Source of the DNA: Amoebophrya sp. AT5.2
Lineage: Eukaryota; Sar; Dinophyceae; Syndiniales; Amoebophryaceae
NCBI GenBank assembly: GCA_005223375.1
Contig: RXOD01004718.1
Span: 1-18,888 of the forward strand
Length of the DNA stretch: 18,888 nt
Direction of reading: 5' to 3'
Part shown: one piece after another, positions 9,204-16,241 of the stretch
Layout: every line of letters starts with the position of its first letter
How positions within the stretch are numbered: the first letter of the stretch is position 1
The notes under the pieces: generated by a model
The model's database searches: none
The model's input: only the letters and a program-made list of their open reading frames with translations
Told to the model about the DNA's origin: nothing
Made by a program: the position numbers and the translations under genes

Positions 9204-12200
9204 TTAGTCTTGTTCGAGCATCTGACGCATCTCAGCGTCCATTTCTGCACCGAGTTCTTGGCCGCCCGACAACCCCTCATCCTGCAAGAACGGCTCAGCG
9301 TCCATTTCTGCACCAAGTTCTTGTCCACCCGACAACCCCTCATCCTGGAAGAACGGCTCTTCAGCAGCCGCCATGACTTCTTCATCGTCGACTTGCAGCG
9401 GAGGTATGCCACTCGCACTCGACGCAGCCGCCCCCGACGGCGATGCCTCGTCCTCGATTCCCCACCCTTCTTGATCCAGATCCAGATCCCACAATTGTTC
9501 CAAGTTGTTTTTGTTCTTGCGGTTGTTCGTCTGAGTTGACCGTCCTCCTTTTTGCGGTTTCCCGCGAGGTCGTCCTCCTTTATTTCGCGGGGGAGGAAGA
9601 ACTTGAGGTGCGGCTGACGCTGCGGATGACGAACCTCCTCCTCCTCCGTGGTTGCCGACGACGTAGTTTCCAGCTTCGTCTTCGCCGCCAACGCCATCAG
9701 CTTCGTCCGCCCCTGGCGGGATCTCCAGCTCCATGCAGTTTAGTCTGTACCAGCCCGGCCCGCCGTGGCGAAGCACCCACTCGACCAGTTCGAACTTCCG
9801 ACTCTTCTCGTTCTTTTCAAGAACCACACTCGATTTTCCGCACGGCTTCGCGCCGAGATTGCGCCAGCGGCCCTTGAGCGAGTCTGTCGGGCGGGCGAAC
9901 AAGTTGGCCAGCTTTTCTTGTGTTCCGGAGTTCAAACACCGGCCCAGCGGGTGCTTGCCTGGGTCGGCCTCAAGCAGAATCGGCACGGGCAGGTTGACGG
10001 CGGCGGTCTTGGCTCCTTCGGCCGCGGCTTGCTCTCTAAGGCCGCCTCCGTCAAGGCCCAGAACTTCATGATGTCCCCCAGCGCCCACTTCCTGTTCCAC
10101 CTTTAAGAACGCGAACGGGTCGGCTGGATCGTAGGAGGCTCCCGTCCTCGAGGGCAACCCCCCCTCGAAGTCCTCCAGAAACCAGAGGTAGAACCCAACC
10201 TGCCGCGCGTTCAGTTTCCATCGAGAGAGAAACTCAAATGTATTCACGATAGTTCTTGTCGTTGTGTTTGCTCAGTAGCCTTCGTCTGCGTCTGCTGTAT
10301 CTATGAGAGTATGACAGATTAATTCCGTTCCCACGACGGACTTGATAGGTTTCTCAGCTACTTTCATAGGGCCGGCGAGCACACCGACCTAGGCACACGC
10401 TGTAAGTTTAACATTCTTATTCATCGCACTGTGCTCGCAGCAGCACTCGATACAACTACTCAAACCTGTCAAGCAAACTACTTAGTATGCAAATCCAATA
10501 GAAACCATAACCAGAGGTAGAACCCCACCTGCAACGCGTTCAGTTTGTGCCGCCGCATCTCGCCCCGTTGCTCCTTCTCCTTCTCGTTTTCCGCCAGCTC
10601 CTTGCAGCGTTTCTTGTTGACATCCTCCCTGCACTATGCTGGGGCCAGGTGGTGACGGTGATTGTTTGTAAGTCGTCGGTAAGTAATTTCTTTAAAGCGA
10701 AATGTGGGGGCGGGGTTATTTCAGGGCCGCTTTTTCTTGTCCTGCGAGAAGAAGGCTGAAAAAGGAGGAAGGCAGCGAGCCGCAGCATCGAGACCGCTGG
10801 TGGCTGCAAATCTGCAACTTACAGCTGGCACTTCTAGATCGCCAACGCCAACCTAGGCACCCGCTGTTGCGCTTCTTTGAGGCTCTCGCCCCATCAGAAC
10901 AACTGGCAGGGGCTTATGATGGCACTCTTCACCGCCACCAACGGCTCACTTCCCTGCCGCCCCTAGAATTTCTACCGGAAACCGTAACCGCGACGGGGCA
11001 TCTCTGAAGAAACCGACCCAGACCCCCTCGCGCCGGGTATGAATCTTCCGAGCGCCTTAATATCCTTAATCGCAAGCGGTACTCGCCACCGCCAAGTGGG
11101 GACCCAACATTGCCTAGTCGGCGACAGCAACTAAGTCACTCACTTACCAGCACCTGGTCTCGCCTCATACGTACCAGTGCTTGAATTCGCTTTCGCGTAC
11201 TCCGCCCGTGCTGTATTCCTCCAACGCATGCAGCACCATGAGTAGGTCCTCCTTCTTGCTGAACTCCCTCCGCCCCTTCCGCGCCTTGCGACCGTTGGCG
11301 ACACAGCCGGGCGGGGGGCGCGATGACCCGGGGACGAGGGGGGCGCTGACGTTGCGCTGTCCCTGTGCGGCTGCGGACGATTCCGAGACATTGTCAAGTC
11401 GGCGTCTCTTTGCTTTTGCGCGGCCAACAACTCCGCCATTTAGTTCTACGCTGCGCATATCGAGGAGATCGTCTTCTTCTTGATCTTGCTCATTCAAATA
11501 CGAACTCACACCAGCCGCTTCTTCGTCGGCTGGGCGGCCGGGGCCGGTCCCTTCTGCTCCTCTGGGGCGGCGGAAGCTCGCGATGGCCGCTCCCTGCTTC
11601 CCTCCTTTTGGACGGTAGAGAACCGATTGCGACGACATCGTCGAGAGCGACGCTCTTTTCACGTTCGCGGCTCCGCGCGGTGCGCTGCTCGCTGGCGCGC
11701 CGTCCTCGAGTAAAATGTCGGGGCTCAGGAAGAAGTCGCGGCGCTGCGCTGCATCAGGAGGAGCTTCTGGCGCTGATGAGCTCGCTGCAGCTGATGGATT
11801 TCTTGCTGGTCCAGGTTGCGCGCCACGTCCACCTGTGGCAGCCACGACATCACGGCCGGACTTTTGCAACACTTGTGCGCCGCGCGGACAGTCTGCGTTG
11901 TTCCTCGCTAGGGCTTCGACGGCGCTTTCGAGGAGGTGGTCTACGTTTCCCGCCCGCTGTGCAGCCAGCATTCGCTTCACGACGGGCTCGACTACTTCCT
12001 TTACGTCTTGTTGATATTCTGGCGAATCATCCGCATCCTCCGCATTACTCCATTGCGCCTGGATCCGGATACTCGCTATCTGTCGCATCACATCCAGCGC
12101 AAGCTCCCGGCGGTTTGCATACTTCCGCGCATAGCGCCCTATGAAGAAGGGACCAGTGGCGATGAGTGAGTACCTGGCAAGTTGTGCTAGGTGATGTTCA

Positions 12201-13531
12201 GCACTCGCATTCTTCCCCACTTGGGTGGTGGATTGCCCCAGCGAGGGCGAGTGCGTCAAGGCGCTCTGAAGCCCGTCCCGCACATTGGACGTTTTTTCGG
12301 GTACAGCACTAGCTAGAAGTAGTAAAGTAGCGGTGCTACTTCTACGAGGGCTAGAGCCTGAAAGCAGGGCAAAACAAGGGCGCGCCTTCTAGTTCTTCTA
12401 GAGTGGCGGTTTATTGTTAGCTGTAAGTAGGGTGTAGCAAGGGTGTCAGGCCTGCTGCCGACCGCGGAAAGTAGCCGCCACTGCTCCTAGTATAGTTGTG
12501 TCCAGGAGCAGGACTGCTCCTCTTGCATTGTTCACTTAGGACGTACTTAGGCAAAGGGGCAAAGAGCCCCCCAAAAAATGAAAGAATCACTATCTTCACT
12601 ATCTTTCTACTTAAATCACCTCCACTTGCCCACTTCGCATCGCTGTTCCCACCATACGCTCAACGTTCCAGACTTTATCGTCCTCCTCCCTGCGGTTGAA
12701 AATTTTCATCATCTGCAGGTGCGCCTTCAGCTCCACACGGGCGATGCGCTGCCAGTGAAGGAGCTTGCTTTTGCTTTTCTCCTTCTCGACGTCGGCTTCC
12801 TCTGGAGTTTCGGTGCGGATGCGGGGGAGGGATCTGGATCTGGACCGTCGGCGCGGATGCGGGGGAGAGAGCGAATCGCACGAGCTTCTCCTCGCAGGGC
12901 GACCGAGCTGTACCGCTGGCACGACGTTGGGCTCGTCGTCCAGCATTCCGTAGAAGTCCTCGTCTCCGGACGAGCCGCCGGGGGCTCCTGCTGCTAGTTC
13001 GCGTTCTTCTTCTTGCCCCTCGTTCTTGTTCGTGTTTTCGTCCACCTTGTTGCTGTCGTCCTCGTCGTGCTCCTCGTTGGTGTACTTGGACTTTGCTTCG
13101 CCAGCACCCTTCGCTGTCGCCTTGGAGGGCCGATACTCCGAATATAAATGCTGTTGCTCCTCAACCTCAACTACAGCATTCTCATCTTCCTCCAGCTGCC
13201 CACCTCTGACTCGAGGTTCGAATCTGCGAGATTCGAATTGGCCCACATCCTCCTCCTCCGCCCTCGAGGCCGAGAGGGCGACGACGTCCTCCGGCCGCAA
13301 TCCGAAGTCGGGCTGGAACAGCCGTCCGTGCTGGTCGGCAGTGAGGTAGGGGTTGCGGGGAATGCTGTCGTTCGGGTGCTGGGGGGTGAACCAATGAGGA
13401 TGCGAGGAAAAATCCAGCGGAGCTTCTCCTTGTTCGCCATCCACCTCCGCGACCTCGGTCCTCGTCTCCGGAACAAGTTGCGGAGATTGATGCGCGCCGC
13501 GTTCGCGTTGGTCGTGTTGTACCTTTTTCAT
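9204..13531 (-). CDS. Predicted nuclear protein with possible SANT/Myb-like segments and an AT-hook-like motif, four exons (about 980 aa)
   Basis: Proposed exons: 13531-12658, 12138-11171, 10633-10529, 10199-9204. All phases agree (874+968+105+996 nt, 981 codons with stop). Exon 1 is acidic and Arg/Ser-rich (residues about 215-235 resemble an RS stretch) and ends in a charged helix (KVWNVER) that continues into exon 2 (YARKYANRRELALDVM). Exon 2 ends with FSKKEDLLMVLHALEEY, resembling the first helix of a SANT/Myb repeat, and exon 3 continues with a charged helical stretch. In exon 4, LANLFARPTDSLKGRWRNLG resembles a Myb recognition helix. A GGRPRGKP motif is AT-hook-like and the C-terminus carries a tandem 21-residue repeat. 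DNA or chromatin binding in the nucleus is inferred from these weak motifs; no named family is recognised. Two introns are introners B and C; the third is made by duplicated exon sequence. The start at 13531 is the first ATG after an in-frame TAG; an upstream exon cannot be excluded. Confidence 0.65.
9231..9356 (-). repeat. Tandem 63-bp (21-residue) repeat at the C-terminus of the four-exon gene
   Basis: Two head-to-tail copies, 9231-9293 and 9294-9356, with 4 of 63 bases different. They encode the acidic unit EPF[L/F]QDEGLSGGQELGAEMDA (shown as variants at one residue). The frame is preserved because the unit is a multiple of three. The low divergence suggests a recent duplication; copy number may vary between strains. 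Confidence 0.9.
10200..10528 (-). other. Intron with both splice sites in duplicated exon sequence (AGGT duplication)
   Basis: A segment of about 38 bp occurs at both ends of this 329-bp intron (minus strand, about 10550-10513 and 10221-10184; 35 of 38 bases equal). Each copy contains CAG|GT in the middle. Using the donor in the first copy (TTGCAG|GTGGGG) and the acceptor in the second (CGGCAG|GTTGGG) removes the interval in phase 0 and restores one copy of the peptide LNALQ|VGFYLWF. This matches the known mode of intron gain by duplication of an exonic AGGT. The interior shows no TATG-type terminal repeats, so it is not an intact introner of the type found next door. A 17-bp stretch at 10387-10403 resembles one in introner C (10851-10867, one mismatch). 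Confidence 0.8.
10635..11169 (-). mobile_element. Introner C: TIR insertion forming the exon 2/3 intron of the four-exon gene
   Basis: 535 bp with inverted ends: plus-strand TATGCTGGGGCCAGGTGGT at the left, and TATGAGGCGAGACCAGGTG reading inward from the right end. The flanking 5-mers TGCAC (10630-10634) and CGTAC (11170-11174) agree at three of five positions and look like a decayed target-site duplication. With the flanking G on each side the intron reads GTATG...CATAG and joins ...KHWY|CREDV... in frame. The stronger GTAAGT donor inside the TIR cannot be used in frame, because a TGA lies just before it. Body blocks shared with introner A (TTAAGGCGCTC, TTCAGAGATGCCCC) run on the minus strand, so it is in sense orientation to the host gene, opposite to A and B. 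Confidence 0.75.
12140..12656 (+). mobile_element. Introner B: TIR/TSD insertion forming the exon 1/2 intron of the four-exon gene
   Basis: 517 bp. The left end reads TATGAAGAAGGGACCAGTGG; the right end, read inward, is TATGGTGGGAACAGCGATG, a diverged inverted repeat. The flanking 5-mers CGCCC (12135-12139) and CGCTC (12657-12661) agree at four of five positions, as expected of an ageing target-site duplication. Including one flanking G on each side (minus strand) the intron is GTATGG...CATAG, 519 nt, and joins ...NVER|RYARK... in frame. The body shares blocks with introner A in the same orientation (12220-12272), and further on GCCTGAAAGYAGGGCAA. It contains the stems 12314-12322/12336-12344 and 12481-12488/12504-12511. 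It has no coding capacity. Confidence 0.8.
12314..12344. repeat. Hairpin in the body of introner B
   Basis: Perfect 9-bp stem TAGAAGTAG / CTACTTCTA around a 13-nt loop. A second stem, CTGCTCCT / AGGAGCAG, lies at 12481-12511. They are not conserved in sequence in introners A or C. Confidence 0.7.
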
Positions 13532-14416
13532 CCTATGTTCCGCGATCCCAGATGCTGCTGCCTATTTACCGTGTCGCGTAAAGGGTTACTGCTGCTCCCC
13601 CGATTGCGCGTCTAAATGTTGCGGCTATGGACGGTATCAGGCAACGACAAAGCGAAGCCAGGCAGGACATCAATGAAAGATATGAATGTTGATCATTCAC
13701 AGAGAAATACATCCTCGAAAGTGCATTTCGAACGCCAGCGCCACGCCCACGGGGGTATCGAAACTAATTCTAATTTTCAATTTCATCAGTCACCGTCGAT
13801 GAAGCAACAAGCTCGAGCAAGTAGTGGTCTCCTGCACTGTTACCTTCTTTTTGTGCTGCGGAGAGAACGGAGAGTTGTGATCGTGGGTGTTCCTGATAGC
13901 ACCAGCTAAACGCCGCTCCTGGGATGGGAAGTGAAAACTACTATAGTGCCAGTCCTGACGAAGTCGACGTCTCTCTGTATTGAGCCGAAGCCGTCTGATT
14001 CGTGATCCTCGCTGGGAAATTGAACAAACACAAAAACATGGGAAGTCAGGGGAGCGGAAGTAAGAAGTGGGACAAACACGAGTTCGACGAACATCAGCCG
14101 TAGGCGTCGAATTCGATTTACTCGAAGTAGAACTCAAGAGGACGCTCTGATGTCCTCGCTTTGCATTGATCGCGATGCTTTGCCGATCCAAATCCTTATC
14201 CTTTGCATCAAAGTCAAACCATGATCTTCAGATTCAGAACATGCCATACCCTATAGGGCTTTCTTGTTCTCCTTCAACAAGGTTTGTGGTCCGATGGATC
14301 AGAAGGAGCAGAGAACCGCGTCAACCCACAAAACGCGAACAAGTACAAAAGCAGATCCCGCCTCCCTCGACTCCCTAGCTGGGACGCTCAACTCATAGAC
14401 TCAATCGATCAATCGA
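13532..14416. other. Intergenic between the four-exon gene and the rhodanese gene
   Basis: About 885 bp with no supported gene. It is 5' flank of the gene starting at 13531 and 3' flank of the rhodanese gene. An 8-bp-period repeat (TCAATCGA) at 14401-14420 runs over the rhodanese stop codon. The plus-strand segment at 13537 (TATGTTCCGCGATCCCAGATG) resembles an introner left end, but no matching right end with a convincing target duplication is found. Confidence 0.5.
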
Positions 14417-15139
14417 TCAAGCATTTCCCCCACCCCCACCCCCTCCTTCCACCAGCATCTTGACTTCGTCCACGCCCCCGCCGTTTTTCACTCCCCCATA
14501 CCCGAGCGCCCGCAGCGCCTCCGCGGCCCGGTGCGAGCGGCCTCCGACCGCGCAGTACACTACTATAGGTGTGTCTTTGCCGACCTTCTTCTCTTTCAAT
14601 TTCACGACTGCCTCCTCGGAGTTGAGAACCGCGACCGGGTCGTCCGGCATGCGGATGGAGATGTTGATGCTGTTCGCAATCGATTTCTGCGCGAACTCCT
14701 CCGCCGTCCGGCAATCGATCAGCACCACGTTGCTGGCCTTCGCAGTCTCCTGCCAATTCTCGTCCCACTTCTGGGAGGCCTGGATCGACATGCCGCGGCG
14801 CTGATGGATGAAAGTTGAGCTAGTTGCAGCTGATGTTGATGTACCCACAGGTTGCGGCCTTTTGCCCTTGTTGAGGAGCGTTGACTTGGACGCAGTAGAA
14901 GTTGCAGTAGAGAAAGACGCAGATGAAGATGACCTTGACCACGGCGCAGTGCTACTGGTGACAAAGATAGGCCAGAAAGGTCGCTGCTGTAGAAGTGGGC
15001 CAACCAAGACGTGGGATTGCTGAAGAGAACGAGAAGAGGTCATCTGACTCGAAAGAAAAAGAATAGCAATGGTATTAAGTAGTTGATGTGTCCCTATCGC
15101 AATCTTTCGCTGTCGTTCAAGCCAAGAGAGACTTAACAT
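14417..15139 (-). CDS. Single-domain rhodanese-like sulfurtransferase, probably mitochondrial (240 aa)
   Basis: A single-exon frame. Residues about 122-228 form a rhodanese domain: VVLIDCRTAEEFAQ (139-152, with the family's IDxR motif) and the active-site loop YCAVGGRSHRAA with the catalytic cysteine at 196 and arginine at 201 (C-x-x-G-x-R). Such domains carry sulfur as a cysteine persulfide. The first 120 residues are rich in Ser, Thr, Leu and Arg with almost no acid, which suggests an organelle-targeting presequence. Translation may start at Met1 or at Met33 (MTSSRSLQQS), which would give a more typical presequence. The tail is a short glycine run (EGGGGGGGNA). Single-domain rhodaneses are common in thiosulfate metabolism and stress; the exact substrate cannot be told. 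No intron and no introner is present. Confidence 0.85.
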   Translation of the reverse strand: MLSLSWLERQRKIAIGTHQLLNTIAILFLSSQMTSSRSLQQSHVLVGPLLQQRPFWPIFVTSSTAPWSRSSSSASFSTATSTASKSTLLNKGKRPQPVGTSTSAATSSTFIHQRRGMSIQASQKWDENWQETAKASNVVLIDCRTAEEFAQKSIANSINISIRMPDDPVAVLNSEEAVVKLKEKKVGKDTPIVVYCAVGGRSHRAAEALRALGYGGVKNGGGVDEVKMLVEGGGGGGGNA

Positions 15140-16241
15140 TCAAAGTTGCAGCTTCTGAGGAGCAATTTGTAGTTTCTCTGCAGGCGAGGAGGAGAACCAC
15201 TTCTTGAGGAGCGCGAAAACCTAAAAACGGTGTGCCTCTGGTCTCGAAGTCGAATCGGGAGAACTACGAGCGGCAAGTGTGAAGCAGAAGACCCGCGTGA
15301 TAATTCAGTATTGGTTATACGTGAAAGTAGCGAGTGACAGTGAGCCGATGGTGCGACTGCGAGCACTTTCATTCATTCAAGTATGATCATTTGAGAAGTA
15401 GAACACGAAGAGATGGAGTTTGAGATCACGACGCGAAGTAGGACCTCAGGTCGTCGTCGTCGACATCGGCACCAGCGTAAAGAAATGCACCTGCCTCCGC
15501 CAGGAAAACGAGGCTCCCACCCGTCGAAGTCTGTAGATCTAGATCGCGTTTCTGCTTGCCCTTTGACGAGGAGCAAAATGTTTTAAAAGAAAATCTCCTC
15601 GTCGAAGGTCTTCAAGCAGGGCTGTTCATTTCAGTGCGACCACTATCCGATGGAGGTCTCTGTAGTCTCTCCAGAACTTTCTTATATTTCCCGACAAACA
15701 ACTTCTGGCCTGGTGTTGCAAGAACAAGAAGAAGAAATGCTAAAGCGGAAACTCTAGTTACAGTGATGCGACCGCAGTCGCTTTCAGGGTATGGAGCTGG
15801 AGGTTGCCACTACTATACTTCAATCATATCTTCAACCGCAGAACCAGATCGGAATCCGTGCAATGAGCGAGCTACCTACCGGTGTCTGGGTGACCACGTG
15901 CCGGTGCGGGTGCGTGGATAAAAAATAAAGTACTTCTCTGAGTAGACTCAGAGTTCCAAGAAAGTCAAAATATATGTAAAATCCGTCAGGCGAGGGTCGC
16001 AGGAGCCGCGGTCCTACAGACAGCATCACCTCCAGAACAAGAAAGAGTATATCAAGAATAGAAAAAATAGACCACAAAAAGGGTAAGAGCATACTTACAT
16101 CATATCCTGTGTGAGTGTGCGGCGTGAGCGGCTTCACCAGCTACGGCGCAACATTATTTCAAGAAAAGTCTTAATCTATAGAACCAGGCTACTGGAAGAA
16201 ATCTTAGTAGCGGAAATCAGTAATGGCATGCCCTGCAGCAC
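15140..16241. other. Intergenic between the rhodanese gene and the RGG/Lys-rich gene
   Basis: About 1.1 kb; no supported gene. A minus-strand frame at 15832-16137 has a hydrophobic stretch but no ATG at its beginning and no family resemblance. A strong donor-like GTAAGT lies on the minus strand at 16098-16093, so part of this may be a 5' untranslated exon and intron of the rhodanese gene; I cannot show it. An 18-bp palindrome (CTCTGAGT AG ACTCAGAG) lies at 15936-15953. Confidence 0.45.
15936..15953. repeat. Perfect 8-bp inverted repeat
   Basis: CTCTGAGT and ACTCAGAG separated by AG, in AT-rich non-coding DNA. It could form a tight hairpin or be a binding site; nothing else supports a role. 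Confidence 0.6.

Noticed and set aside
13205..13235. GGTTCGAATC, resembling the T-loop (B box) of a tRNA gene
   Set aside because: No T stem, acceptor stem or A box fits around it; it lies in coding sequence for the residue repeat RRFESRRFEP.
13537..14397. Possible fourth introner: TATGTTCCGCGATCCCAGATG at 13537 and an inverted TATGAGTTGAGCGTCCCAGC end at 14397
   Set aside because: The flanking 5-mers (CATCC and GACTC) do not match, the right end would abut the rhodanese stop codon, and no body block is shared with A, B or C.
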